DNA from: Candidatus Dormiibacterota bacterium
Lineage (GTDB): Bacteria > Chloroflexota > Dormibacteria > Aeolococcales > Aeolococcaceae
Assembly: GCA_003135895.1 (NCBI GenBank)
Contig: PNBE01000131.1
Span: forward strand, 2,140 to 35,705
Length of the DNA: 33,566 nucleotides
Direction of reading: 5' to 3'
Below the pieces are notes generated by a model. That model was not told where the DNA came from. It did not search any database and saw only the letters and a list, made by a program, of their open reading frames with translations. How positions within the stretch are numbered: the first letter of the stretch is position 1; each line of letters starts with the position of its first letter. Shown one piece after another: positions 6,832 through 15,034 of this stretch. The translations under genes and the position numbers were made by a program.

Positions 6832-9534
6832 TCATCGGCTGCGATCCTGAACGTGCGCTGCGTGCGCATTGCCATGGCGTGTGAAATGGCTCACACGCCG
6901 AGCGATGCGCCGGGTCACCCGCACGGGATGCGTTGTAGGCGGTTTGACGAAAGCCCGAGGATGCGCCGCATAGAAGACGACCTTGACGCATTCCACGAGG
7001 GCAAGATACGTCACGATCATCGCGACGAGAATCAGGAAGAACGCGGCTGGCAGCGGAGAGAACCCCAGAATATGGGCGACCGGAGTGAACGGGACAATCG
7101 CACCGACCAGAGCACAGAACGGAGGGACGATGAGCATCGCCCGGCTCGGGCGGCTGCGCACGAATGGGACCCGCCGCGTTCGGATGACGTAGATGACCAG
7201 GGTCTGAGTCGCGAGCGACTCCACGAACCACCCCGTGCGGAATTCACTGTGGTTCGCGTTGAGCAGATCCAGCATGACGAAGAACGTGAGAAAGTCGAAC
7301 ACTGAGCTCACGGGTCCGAACACGATCATGAACCTGCGCACAAACGCGATGTCCCAGGCGGCCGGACGGGCGAGTGTCTCGGAGTCGACCGCGTCCGTCG
7401 GGATGGCGAGCTGCCCGGCGTTGTAGAGGAGGTTGTTCAGCAGGATCTGTGAGGGCAGCATCGGTAGGAAGGACAGGAACACCGACGCAACGGCGGCACT
7501 GAACATGTTCCCAAAGTTCGATGAGGTCGCCATGAGCACGTACTTGATGGTGTTGGCGAAGACGCGGCGGCCCTCGACGACGCCGTCGGCGAGCACGCCC
7601 AGATCCTTGTCGAGGAGCACGATGTCGGCCGCGTCCTTGGCGACGTCGGTCGCTGAATCGACGGAGATCCCGACATCGGCATGGTGAAGGGCGACCGCGT
7701 CGTTGACCCCGTCACCGAGGAACGCGACGTCGACACCAGTTCGCCGTGTCACCTTGATGATCCGAGACTTCTGATCCGGGCTGACTCGAGCGAAGACCCG
7801 GGTCGTCGTGATCGCCTGCATCAGCGCCTCGTCGTCCATAGCTTCGATCTCCGGGCCGGTCACGACTGTCCCCGGATCCACACCGATCTGCCGGCAGACG
7901 GTCGCGGCGACCGTCCCGTTGTCGCCGGTGACGATCTTCACTTCGATGCCGAGCCGGTGGAGCCGGGAGATCGCGTCGCCGGCGTCGACCTTCGGCCGGT
8001 CGACAAACGTCAGGAACCCCACCAGGGTCAGGTCCCGCTCGTCTCCCGCAGTCAGCTTTGCGGTGGCCGATGCAGCGCGAGTTGCCACCGCCACGACCCG
8101 TGCTCCTTCCAAGAAGAGGCCATCAAGCGTCGCTGCTGCGATCGGGGACACCGACGTGCAGCGAGCCAGCACCGATTCTGGAGCACCCTTGGTGACCAGC
8201 AACGGACCGTCAGGGGAGTCCACCAGCACCGATGCCAGTTGTCGCTCGTGATCGAAGGGGATGCGCCCCAGGCGCCGGTATGTGGCGGGGCTGCCAGGGA
8301 GGCGGGCGAGCTCTGCGCTCCGTGGACTCGTCCAGAGCGCCTGGTCGAGAGCGTTGCCACCAACCGGTCCACTGGTTCCGGGGATCGACTCGTTGCAGAC
8401 GAGACCGAAGAGCAGCGGCGTATTCAACGGTTGACCGTCCACCGCGAGGCAGCGGTCAAAGGTGATCGCACCTTCGGTGAGGGTGCCCGTCTTATCGGTG
8501 AAGAGGATCTGGATGTTGCCGAGGTCCTCGATGGCGACGAGCCTCTTCACCAGGACCCTCCGTCGCGCGAGCGCGCGCGAGCCGCTCGACAGTCCCACGG
8601 TCACGATCGCCGGCATCAACTCCGGGGTGATACCGACCGCGATGGCCAATGAGAAGAGCAGCGCGTCCAGGAGCGGCTTGTGGAAGGCGACGTTGAACAC
8701 GAAGATCGTGAGCGTGAGCACACCCGCAACGCGCACCAGCAGCGTCGAGAAACGACTGAGCCCCTGCTGGAATGCGGAGGCGCTCGCGCGTTCGGCGAGG
8801 CCAGAAGCAATGCCTCCGAACGCCGTCGCCGGACCGGTTGCGACGACCACACCGCGCGCCGCGCCTTCGTGCACGATCGTCCCCATGAAGACACACGAGG
8901 CGAGATCCACACCGGCGGCATCCGGCTGAGGCTCGGCCGTCTTGGCAACCGGGAGCGACTCCCCGGTGAGCACCGCTTCGTCGCACTCCAGGGAGTCGAC
9001 CTCGAGGAGGCGCATATCGGCCGGGACGATATTGCCGACGCTCAGGCTGACGACGTCACCCGGAACCAGCATGATCGTGTCGACGAGCTGGTCCAGCCCA
9101 TCACGACGCACGAGCGAACGGTGATGGATTTCCCGGTGTAACGCCTCCACAGCGCTCTCCGCACGGTATTCGTTGACAAAGCTCAAGAGAACGCTCACCG
9201 CAACGATGGCGGCGATGATGACCGCATCGGTCGGATCGCCTGTGAAGCCGGACACAGCTGCGCAGCCGAGCAACAGCAGCAGGAGCGGGTTGCGGAACTG
9301 ACGCAGCAGAATGCCGGTGACGGTGACGCGGTGTTCTCTGAGGACGTTTGCTCCCTGGGCCTCGAGCCTCGCTGCCGCCTCCGCTGAATCGAGACCGCGG
9401 TCGCCCGAGCCCAGTGCGTTCAGCACCGCCGCGGAGGGCAGACGAGCAGCCACGGAAATGTTCATGGCATCGACTCGGGCCATTGCTGCACCCGGAGCAG
9501 ACAACCGGCGGAACCGCTGGAGAATGCTGACCAT
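6832..9534 (-). CDS. mgtA: P-type cation-transporting ATPase, MgtA-like (magnesium type)
   Basis: A 900-residue P-type ATPase. It shows LTGES (189-193, actuator domain), TPELMPAI in the fourth membrane helix (303-310, MgtA/MgtB style), the phosphorylation motif DKTGTLT (347-353), KGAPE (449-453), TGDN (536-539) and GDGVND (607-612), with about ten membrane helices. The TPEL helix and overall length point to the P3B magnesium class rather than heavy-metal or calcium pumps; a CtpF-like role cannot be excluded. The first 19 residues do not belong to the family and match the start of the V-ATPase operon's first protein. In-frame ATGs at 9483 and 9465 would give a more family-like N-terminus. The C-terminal about 30 residues are Arg/His-rich. 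A DosR-like box lies 40 bp upstream. Confidence 0.9.
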   Translation of the reverse strand: MVSILQRFRRLSAPGAAMARVDAMNISVAARLPSAAVLNALGSGDRGLDSAEAAARLEAQGANVLREHRVTVTGILLRQFRNPLLLLLLGCAAVSGFTGDPTDAVIIAAIVAVSVLLSFVNEYRAESAVEALHREIHHRSLVRRDGLDQLVDTIMLVPGDVVSLSVGNIVPADMRLLEVDSLECDEAVLTGESLPVAKTAEPQPDAAGVDLASCVFMGTIVHEGAARGVVVATGPATAFGGIASGLAERASASAFQQGLSRFSTLLVRVAGVLTLTIFVFNVAFHKPLLDALLFSLAIAVGITPELMPAIVTVGLSSGSRALARRRVLVKRLVAIEDLGNIQILFTDKTGTLTEGAITFDRCLAVDGQPLNTPLLFGLVCNESIPGTSGPVGGNALDQALWTSPRSAELARLPGSPATYRRLGRIPFDHERQLASVLVDSPDGPLLVTKGAPESVLARCTSVSPIAAATLDGLFLEGARVVAVATRAASATAKLTAGDERDLTLVGFLTFVDRPKVDAGDAISRLHRLGIEVKIVTGDNGTVAATVCRQIGVDPGTVVTGPEIEAMDDEALMQAITTTRVFARVSPDQKSRIIKVTRRTGVDVAFLGDGVNDAVALHHADVGISVDSATDVAKDAADIVLLDKDLGVLADGVVEGRRVFANTIKYVLMATSSNFGNMFSAAVASVFLSFLPMLPSQILLNNLLYNAGQLAIPTDAVDSETLARPAAWDIAFVRRFMIVFGPVSSVFDFLTFFVMLDLLNANHSEFRTGWFVESLATQTLVIYVIRTRRVPFVRSRPSRAMLIVPPFCALVGAIVPFTPVAHILGFSPLPAAFFLILVAMIVTYLALVECVKVVFYAAHPRAFVKPPTTHPVRVTRRIARRVSHFTRHGNAHAAHVQDRSR

Positions 9535-9590
9535 GGCTGCCGAAAGGATCGCCCATTCTCATTGGGGCGCAACAGGGCCGATCGTCCTGA
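9478..9590 (-). repeat. shared 5' module, copy A (operator, leader and first 19 codons of the MgtA-like gene)
   Basis: This stretch matches 22545-22656 before and within the first V-ATPase gene. On the minus strand both copies begin TCAGGACGATMGGCCCTG, diverge for about 30 nt, then match again from GCAGC just before the ATG through codon 19. The peptides are MVSILQRFRRLSAPGAAMA here and MASVLRRFRRLSPPGAAMA there. Six of the ten changed codons are purely synonymous. A short GUUG/CAGC stem around UCU-N-CUCCGGG could form in both RNAs. Confidence 0.75.
9575..9588 (-). promoter_or_regulatory. DosR-box-like operator upstream of the MgtA-like gene
   Basis: The minus strand reads AGGACGATCGGCCC followed by TG, a full match to RGGAC-N4-GGCCC, the variant with GGCCC that also occurs among mycobacterial DosR sites. 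It ends 40 bp before the ATG at 9534, the same spacing (39 bp) as the almost identical site before the V-ATPase operon. Confidence 0.55.
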
Positions 9591-9606
9591 TCTTGGAGAC
9601 ACGATC

Positions 9607-9660
9607 GCGCGCCGCAAGGAGGTCGCGCTGAACCGTCGGCTTGCGCCCGATGTGGGCCTC
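9607..9660 (+). pseudogene. fragment of a kinase/AAA protein related to the gene at 12205
   Basis: The plus strand encodes ARRKEVALNRRLAPDVGL in one frame, the conserved segment that in the intact kinase at 12205 reads CRKEVTLNRRLSPDVYRG. At DNA level 9611-9653 matches 12395-12437 at 37 of 43 positions, with most changes at third codon positions, so it derives from a separate paralogue rather than a recent copy. No homologous sequence continues on either side. It lies antisense between the MgtA-like promoter and the PPOX gene. Confidence 0.65.
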
Positions 9661-9707
9661 GGTCCCAGGGTCACGCAGGCGCGGAGGTGTTCGCCCGCGC
9701 GCCGAAC

Positions 9708-9738
9708 GACCTGATGACTGCTCCGCGGTTATCAGGTC
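9708..9738 (-). terminator. hairpin at the end of the PPOX gene
   Basis: Perfect 8-bp arms GACCTGAT (9708-9715) and ATCAGGTC (9731-9738) enclose a 15-nt loop. The hairpin begins at the stop codon of the PPOX-fold gene. There is no T-run, so intrinsic termination is only possible, not shown. Confidence 0.4.
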
Positions 9739-10154
9739 TCGGGAATCTGCCGGCCTGAGATTGTATCGATCGAGATTCGGACCCAGTGCTGAGCGGCCGG
9801 CACGGCCCACGACTTGAGGGGACCTCGGCGAAGGCGATCGAGCACGTCGAGATCGATCACTTCCGCAGCCGTCCCGTTGACGAGGACGCTCCACCCGCTA
9901 TGAAAGAGAGGCCGATTCGCATCAACCTCGAACGCGACCGGAGCGCCGTGGCGCAGGGCGCTGAGTTTGGTCCCTTCTGACGAACAAAAGAAGATGGCAT
10001 CGTCCTCGGCCAAGTAGTTCACTGGAAGAACGATGAGTTGCCCGTCGGCCACGAAGCCGACGCGTCCCATATAAGATTGATGCTGGAGCAGGTGGAGCGA
10101 CTCCTCGCGTGTGAGAACGTTCACGCGCGTACTTCCGTCGGTCATCGTTGACAT
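9732..10154 (-). CDS. PPOX-fold (pyridoxamine 5'-phosphate oxidase-like) flavin/cofactor-binding protein
   Basis: A 140-residue split-barrel protein. The sequence MGRVGFVADGQLIVLPVNY followed by AIFFCSSEGTKLSAL and PVAFEVD is typical of small PPOX-like proteins that bind FMN, F420 or heme; the ligand cannot be decided here. Later SGWSVLVNGTAAEV is also characteristic. The ATG at 10154 is chosen, with GGGA 7 nt upstream; ATG 10145 is possible. A longer frame to 10298 is antisense to USP-derived sequence and is rejected. Family members occur with USPs and CBS proteins in dormancy regulons, where they are thought to act in redox or nitro-compound chemistry. It lies on the same strand as, and downstream of, the CBS-BON gene. 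Confidence 0.85.
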   Translation of the reverse strand: MSTMTDGSTRVNVLTREESLHLLQHQSYMGRVGFVADGQLIVLPVNYLAEDDAIFFCSSEGTKLSALRHGAPVAFEVDANRPLFHSGWSVLVNGTAAEVIDLDVLDRLRRGPLKSWAVPAAQHWVRISIDTISGRQIPET

Positions 10155-10196
10155 GGTAGTGTCCCACGCTCGGAGGCGCAGGCCGCACAGAGGTTC

Positions 10197-10361
10197 GTGG
10201 TGTTCAGCAGCATCCTCGTCGGGGTGGACCGCTCGGAACACGCACGAGCGGCGCTCGAGCAGGCGATCGATCTCGCACGCGCAGAGGGAGCGGCGCACAC
10301 CGTGGTCGTTGCCTAGAGCGGCATGACCTCATCGTCGTCGGCTCACGTGGCAGGGGCGACG
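10197..10361 (+). pseudogene. broken universal stress protein gene
   Basis: From GTG 10197 the frame reads VVFSSILVGVDRSEHARAAL, then EQAIDLARAEGAAHTVVVA, and stops at TAG 10314-10316. The first part is a normal USP N-terminus with the beta-1 strand and nucleotide-binding Asp. In another frame, just overlapping the stop, comes ERHDLIVVGSRGRGD (10316-10360), the USP ATP-loop region without its final GS helix. About 70-80 residues of a normal USP are missing between the two pieces, and a frameshift joins them. This is a gene with an internal deletion and a lost 3' end, wedged between the PPOX and CBS-BON genes. Confidence 0.75.
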
Positions 10362-10362
10362 C

Positions 10363-11073
10363 TCATGACCGGCCGAGGCGCTGCTCGGTTGGCGGTTTCA
10401 CGTGGCGGTCGTCGAAGCGGAACGTCACCGACGATTCCACGCCGATAACGCCCTCCACAGCGAGTGTGAGGCGGCCGAGGATCTCCACCTCGCTGCGCCG
10501 ATCCACGTCTCCGCGCATCCGCACCACGCCATCGTCGACCTCGACGTCGATGGCCTGCGGGTCGAGCCACATGCTGCCTTTGATCACCCCCTCGACGACG
10601 TCGGCGAGGATCTCCGCGTCCGAACGGAGGTAGCTCTTGAGCACGTCAGCACGGCTGACGATGCCGACCAGGCGTCCGCCCTCGACCACCGGAAGCCGCC
10701 TCACGCTTCCCTTTCGCATCAGCCGGGCCGCAGCTGCGAGGGGAGTGGTTGGTTCTACGGTGAGCGCGGGAGACGACATCAAGCCGCCGGCTGTCTGCGC
10801 ATGCGCCCTGGAGTCGCGCTGGCGTGACCCCGGACTCCAACCGCCGCGCTGCCCTCCCTCGGCCTCGGTCTTCAACAGCAGGTCGGCTTCGGAGACCACA
10901 CCGACCGTAACGCCCTCGGCATCTACCACCGGGACGGCGCTGATGCGATGCTCGGCCATCAACTGCTCGAGCTGCTTGAATGGTGTCTCCGGGGTGGCCG
11001 TGACGACGTCGCGGGTCATCACATCCGCCACCGTGAGCCGGGTTGATCGCCGAGGAGCCGCCTGGTTGACCAT
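10363..11073 (-). CDS. CBS-pair and BON domain protein
   Basis: A 236-residue cytoplasmic protein. Two CBS domains (about residues 10-65, VADVMTRDVVTATPETPF onwards, and about 98-152, LMSSPALTVEPTTPLAAAA) form a Bateman module that usually senses adenine nucleotides. A BON domain follows (about 165-225, IDVEVDDGVVRMRGDVDRR). A 30-residue Gly/Arg/Gln-rich linker separates the CBS domains. I start at ATG 11073 because family similarity begins with TRLTVADVM; a frame to 11205 is Arg-rich and unlike the family. The CBS part resembles Hrp1-type dormancy proteins of mycobacteria. The leader upstream carries a long inverted repeat at 11080-11140. Confidence 0.9.
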   Translation of the reverse strand: MVNQAAPRRSTRLTVADVMTRDVVTATPETPFKQLEQLMAEHRISAVPVVDAEGVTVGVVSEADLLLKTEAEGGQRGGWSPGSRQRDSRAHAQTAGGLMSSPALTVEPTTPLAAAARLMRKGSVRRLPVVEGGRLVGIVSRADVLKSYLRSDAEILADVVEGVIKGSMWLDPQAIDVEVDDGVVRMRGDVDRRSEVEILGRLTLAVEGVIGVESSVTFRFDDRHVKPPTEQRLGRS

Positions 11074-11079
11074 CGGAGC

Positions 11080-11140
11080 GATTCTCGCACCGCCGACACA
11101 CGTGGAGTGCGCCGCTCTTGACCGTCGCGGCGCGAGAATC
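11080..11140. repeat. long inverted repeat in the leader of the CBS-BON gene
   Basis: The arms GATTCTCGC (11080-11088) and GCGAGAATC (11132-11140) are perfect complements 43 nt apart. After one mismatch the stem extends by CCGC/GCGG. In the minus-strand transcript this hairpin ends 6 nt before the CBS-BON start codon, where it could mask the ribosome site or bind a regulator. Confidence 0.5.
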
Positions 11141-11256
11141 CTCACGGACCCTGCCCGCCGACCAGTGTCTCGATGCGGTTGGACCAGGGCGAAAAGGGCG
11201 TGCACGCCGTTCGTCGGGGTTCGCGGGCGAGGTGCCGCACGGCGTCCTCGACTAAG

Positions 11257-11826
11257 CTACCAACTCAGTTCTGACGCGACCGCTGCGACCTCATCGATGT
11301 GGTCGCCGGTTCGATGCGACCAAGTCTGCCTCGGCACAGGGGCGGTCCGCTGATCTCGCCCGATGGCCTCGATGGCCCCGACGTGCATCGCGGAAGGAAT
11401 CAACGCGAATGGACGCCGTGCTTTGTGGCTCAACTCGTGGGCGACACTGCCGAGGAAGAGATCCTCCATCGTGCTGTGTAGCCCGTTGCCGACCACGATG
11501 AGATCTGCGTCCTCCTCCTCGGCTATGTGCAAGATCCCTGATGCCGGATGCCCTTCGACGACGATTATCCGATGCCTGACGTCCGTCGTGGTCAGGGGTT
11601 CAAACAACTCTTTCTTGACATGAGATCGCAGATCGTCCCCTAGGTAGTCGAACTCCCGTAGGCGGACCTCCCTCACGGTCGTGCCGCCCTTGTCGCCGAT
11701 CGGCTTCAGCACATGCACCGCGATGATCTCGGCGCTGCGGGGTGCGGCCTCCCGGATTGCCCATTCGAGTGCGGCGTCCGATGCCGCCGATCCATTCACT
11801 CCCACCACAATCTTCTGCGTGTTCAT
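11257..11826 (-). CDS. universal stress protein, single domain
   Basis: A 189-residue USP. The N-terminus TQKIVVGVNGSAASDAALEW and the C-terminal region DADLIVVGNGLHSTMEDLFL followed by GSVAHEL fit the family. In the ATP loop the usual G-x2-G-x9-G(S/T) is incomplete: GNGL has Leu where the second Gly is expected, so nucleotide binding may be weak. About 35 residues beyond the usual end form a C-terminal tail. The start at ATG 11826 has GAGG 8 nt upstream; a frame reaching 11844 adds only six residues. A palindrome GACTGCAGTC that resembles a DosR box is about 86 bp upstream. Confidence 0.9.
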   Translation of the reverse strand: MNTQKIVVGVNGSAASDAALEWAIREAAPRSAEIIAVHVLKPIGDKGGTTVREVRLREFDYLGDDLRSHVKKELFEPLTTTDVRHRIIVVEGHPASGILHIAEEEDADLIVVGNGLHSTMEDLFLGSVAHELSHKARRPFALIPSAMHVGAIEAIGRDQRTAPVPRQTWSHRTGDHIDEVAAVASELSW

Positions 11827-12204
11827 CAGGTTCGCCTCAGGCATCCGAGTATTGCTCTGTCAAGGCTCATCTGACAACGAGATCGGAGGCGTGTCTAGAG
11901 GAATTGGTCCCGACTGCAGTCCACCGAAAGGCACCGCCTCCCGTACTGAGAGCCTCGCGTCACGAGATGCCGGGCCTTTCCTTGTCCCGGCGGTTGACAG
12001 CGCGCTTCAGCAGCGCGAGTGGTTCGCACGTTCGATCGCGCTCGCGGGCCTGGTGAGCTCATGACGTTTCCCGTCACGATTGTGACCTTCGGCCATGGCG
12101 CTGAGAGAACTCTGGGATCCACCATGGATACGACCACACGTCATGACTAAGAGGTATCGCCGTGACGGCACGAGGCGTCTGACTCCCTTTGACCGGACGG
12201 TATT
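11827..12204. other. intergenic stretch between divergent USP and kinase genes
   Basis: I see no convincing gene in these 378 nt. They hold the presumed divergent promoters of the USP (left) and kinase/AAA gene (right), the palindrome at 11912-11921 and a weaker box-like sequence GTGACCTTCGGCCA at 12082-12095 (8 of 10 fixed positions of RGGAC-N4-GGCCC). Confidence 0.5.
11909..11925. promoter_or_regulatory. palindromic, weak DosR-box-like site
   Basis: The plus strand reads TCCCGACTGCAGTCCAC with the perfect palindrome GACTGCAGTC at 11912-11921. The core GACT-N2-AGTC equals the centre of the DosR consensus, but the outer GG/CC positions are only partly matched. It lies about 86 bp before the USP start at 11826. 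Confidence 0.35.
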
Positions 12205-13857
12205 GTGGGAGTGCGCGTGGCCTTGCGCGTGAACCGTACAGCTTCAGCATCATCAGCGACTCCTTCGCAGGGGCAGGTCATCGAGACGCACGTGTCCACG
12301 TTGACTTTCGAGAGCGACACCGTGCGGAAACGAAAGAAGGCGGTCCGTTTGCCATTCCTCGACCTGTCGACTCCTCAGTTACGGCGTGCCGCTTGCCGCA
12401 AGGAGGTCACGTTGAACCGGCGACTCTCGCCCGATGTATATCGCGGGGTCGATGAAATCCGCGACCAGAACGGACGGTTGATCGATGCGATCGTCGTCAT
12501 GCGACGCCTGCCGGGTGACCGGCAGCTCTCTACTCTCATCGCCGCCGACGCGGACGTGGGTCGTGAACTGGACAGAACAGCACACGTCCTTGCCGCCTTT
12601 CACTCCAGGGCTACCCGTGGCCCCAGGATTGATCGTGTGGCGACTCGAGCAGGGCTCGGCGCCCGTTGGGAGGCAGACCTTGCCGAACTGCGGCCCCTGG
12701 TTCAAGGCGTGCTCGGCGAGACGCTCGGCGAGCGAGAGAGCAGGCTCGTCCACAGCTATCTCCGATGCCGCACCGAGCTGCTCGAGCGGAGGATCGCCCA
12801 AGGTCACATCGTCGACGGTCATGGCGACCTGAGAGCGGATTCGATCTTCTGCCTTCCCGACAGGCCACGCATCATCGACTGCCTCGAGTTCAACGCGCGC
12901 CTGCGCTATGGCGACGAGCTCGCCGATGTCGCATTTCTCGCGATGGATCTGGAAGGCTTGGGTCGCCCGGACCTTGCCGACCGATTCGTACATTCCTACA
13001 CTCGTTTTGCGGGTTGGACACCACCGCCGGGACTACTCCACTTCTACATCGCGCACCGAGCACTCGTGCGATCCAAGGTGGCATGCTGGCGCGTTCTCGA
13101 GGGCGAGACCGCGGCGGTTTCGCGCGCACGCCTTCATCTCGACCAGTGCCGACGTCACCTCGAGGCGGCTCGGCCGCTTGCGATCGCCATCGGAGGGGCG
13201 CCGAGAACCGGCAAGTCCACGCTCGCCCTAGCTCTGTCTGACGCGGTCGAGAGCGTGCATCTTCGCAGCGATGAGGTCCGCCGCGACGTGGCAGGGAGGT
13301 CCTTCGAGGCCACTGATCGGCCCGATCCGCTGGATCGCGGTCGGTACTCGCCTCCCATTACTGCGGCGACATATCGGACCTTGGCAGCCCGAGCCCAGTC
13401 GGTGCTGAAGGCGGGGTATTCGGTGATTCTCGATGCTACGTTTCCTGACTCATCGTCGCGGCTGCAGATAGAGCGTGCCGTCCAAGAATGCGGGGTCGCC
13501 TTTGTCGCAATCGAATGCCGTGCTGACCCTTCCATCATTCGGCAGCGAGCACGGCGGAAGAAGGATCGCGAGGACCTGTCGGAGGTAACCCCAGCGCTGG
13601 CTTCGGTGTTGCAATCGCGCCGCGATCCCTGGCCGGCGGCACACACCGTTGACACGACTGTGCCAGCCGCGACACTATTGCGGCGATGTAAGGACATTAT
13701 CAGGGACACGCCCCTACCACCGGAATCGCGCCACGAACGCACTCGTGTTCCGAGGCGGAAAGCGAGCGCGTCGATGGGGACTGAGGCAGGATTTCAGGTC
13801 GATCGGGCGGAAGGACGGCGTGCGATGTCAGGACCGAGGCCTCGTCACGCCTCGTGA
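12205..13857 (+). CDS. aminoglycoside-phosphotransferase-like kinase fused to an AAA/zeta-type ATPase (Rv2004c-like)
   Basis: A 550-residue two-domain protein. The N-terminal half is a kinase-like fold: RKKAVRLPFLDLSTPQLRRA, then RKEVTLNRRLSPDVYRG, the catalytic loop HGDLR at 206-210 and the metal site IIDCLEFN with D225. The C-terminal half is a P-loop ATPase with GGAPRTGKST at 330-339 and a downstream VILDATF. The same domain pair is seen in mycobacterial Rv2004c of the DosR regulon. The substrate is unknown. The start may be GTG 12205 or, better by ribosome-site spacing (GGGAG, 5 nt), GTG 12217. The last about 45 residues are Arg-rich and not conserved. A fragment of a paralogue survives at 9607-9660. 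Confidence 0.88.
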   Translation: MGVRVALRVNRTASASSATPSQGQVIETHVSTLTFESDTVRKRKKAVRLPFLDLSTPQLRRAACRKEVTLNRRLSPDVYRGVDEIRDQNGRLIDAIVVMRRLPGDRQLSTLIAADADVGRELDRTAHVLAAFHSRATRGPRIDRVATRAGLGARWEADLAELRPLVQGVLGETLGERESRLVHSYLRCRTELLERRIAQGHIVDGHGDLRADSIFCLPDRPRIIDCLEFNARLRYGDELADVAFLAMDLEGLGRPDLADRFVHSYTRFAGWTPPPGLLHFYIAHRALVRSKVACWRVLEGETAAVSRARLHLDQCRRHLEAARPLAIAIGGAPRTGKSTLALALSDAVESVHLRSDEVRRDVAGRSFEATDRPDPLDRGRYSPPITAATYRTLAARAQSVLKAGYSVILDATFPDSSSRLQIERAVQECGVAFVAIECRADPSIIRQRARRKKDREDLSEVTPALASVLQSRRDPWPAAHTVDTTVPAATLLRRCKDIIRDTPLPPESRHERTRVPRRKASASMGTEAGFQVDRAEGRRAMSGPRPRHAS

Positions 13858-13895
13858 GCTGCGAACGAGCGTTTACGGACTTGTCCAAACCTCGG

Positions 13896-13997
13896 ATGGC
13901 CACGCCCTGGCGCGTGCTCGACCGAGTCGTCAATGACGTGCTGATGGCATTGGTGGGGCTTGCGGTCGAAGTGATCTACGACCGCGCGATCACCTGA
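13896..13997 (+). CDS. possible 33-residue hydrophobic peptide
   Basis: An ATG frame of 33 codons with a hydrophobic centre (VLMALVGLAVEVIY) ending in TGA. No clear ribosome site precedes it and I recognise no family. It lies in the 214-nt space between the convergent kinase and tandem USP genes. It could be a small membrane peptide or chance. Confidence 0.2.
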   Translation: MATPWRVLDRVVNDVLMALVGLAVEVIYDRAIT

Positions 13998-14071
13998 CGG
14001 CCATCACTCGGCGACGGCCGACTAACCTGCTCTAGGGCCCAAGCCGGCATCCCACTCGATACTCGAAGACG

Positions 14072-14947
14072 TCAGGAAAGCGCGCCACCCGTAGTGATGG
14101 ACATCGCCGGTGCCAACAGCAACGGCAGCCGCGTGTGGTGTGTGACGGAGCGCGAGACGCTGAGCTCCGGTGCTCGGTTATTGACGCTGCTTCCGCGGGC
14201 GCCGATCGCGAGCAATTGCGCTCCGTCAGGTGACGCGCACGCGTCGCGCAACACCTTCGGGACATCGCTTCCGGCGATAACACGCGTGGTGACCTCCATC
14301 CCACCGGGAGCGCGGACGATCGACGCGCCGGCCTCGAGCGCGCGTTCGGCATCGTGTCGAGCGGTCTCGGCGCCGGGCTCGTCCGGATTGACGGCTGTCA
14401 CCAGCATGAGACGGGCCTTCGAGAGACGGGCGATCCAGCCGGACAGCTGCAGAGCCCGATCCGCCTCCGGCGATCCATCCCATCCGACGACGACTCGACG
14501 CGGCGGCCAGTCATCGCCGTCCTCGCGGACAAGCAGGACGGGTCGGTAGGAGTGATGCACGACGTCCTCCGAAACCCGGTACGTAAAGAGTTCCTCGACG
14601 ATGCCGAGCTTCCTCCCGCCGACCACAATGAGACCCCCACCCACTGCCGCGGCCGTGGCGAGGATTGCATGGGCTCGCGAACCGCGCGGCGTGTGGATGC
14701 CGGCGACCTGGCACCCGAGGGGCCCCTCGATTAGCGCCGCCTCTGCGCTCGCGACGCCAGCTGCGATCTCCTCGTCCACGCCGGGGGCGCCGCTGAACGG
14801 GCCTGTGGCCGCCCAGACGTGAACGACGTGCAATGGCGTACCAGACGTCCGGGCGAGGTGTGCCGCAGCCACCCTGGCGCTTCCGCTGGCTTGCGTCCCA
14901 TCGGTGGCGAAAAGGATCGCGGTCGGTAGCGCCTTGGTGTCAGTCAC
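14072..14947 (-). CDS. universal stress protein with two USP domains
   Basis: A 291-residue protein of two USP domains, about 8-145 and 150-285. The first starts TAILFATDGTQASGSARVAA and ends at VVHHSYRPVLLV; its ATP loop (IVVGGRKLG) departs from the consensus. The second starts RRVVVGWDGSPEADRALQL and has LLAIGARGSSVNNRAPELSV, again not the classic G-x9-G(S/T). It begins at GTG 14947, with GGAGG 9 nt upstream, 87 nt after the end of the V-ATPase D gene on the same strand, so it may be read through from the ATPase operon. Tandem USPs of this size are common in actinobacterial dormancy regulons. Confidence 0.9.
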   Translation of the reverse strand: MTDTKALPTAILFATDGTQASGSARVAAAHLARTSGTPLHVVHVWAATGPFSGAPGVDEEIAAGVASAEAALIEGPLGCQVAGIHTPRGSRAHAILATAAAVGGGLIVVGGRKLGIVEELFTYRVSEDVVHHSYRPVLLVREDGDDWPPRRVVVGWDGSPEADRALQLSGWIARLSKARLMLVTAVNPDEPGAETARHDAERALEAGASIVRAPGGMEVTTRVIAGSDVPKVLRDACASPDGAQLLAIGARGSSVNNRAPELSVSRSVTHHTRLPLLLAPAMSITTGGALS

Positions 14948-15034
14948 CTCGCAATTCCTCCGGCATGGCGGGTGAAGACCGCGCTGGCGTGCGCGGCCGT
15001 TCGAACGTCAGCGCCCTGTTTCGAGCGAGCGCAC

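Noticed and set aside
9535-9600. M-box (magnesium) or c-di-AMP riboswitch before the MgtA-like gene
   Set aside because: I see none of the conserved M-box or ydaO core sequences, and the leader is short; the conserved part is better explained by the operator and the shared coding head.
10155-10298. N-terminal extension of the PPOX gene
   Set aside because: That stretch is antisense to recognisable USP sequence and adds a head unlike any PPOX protein.
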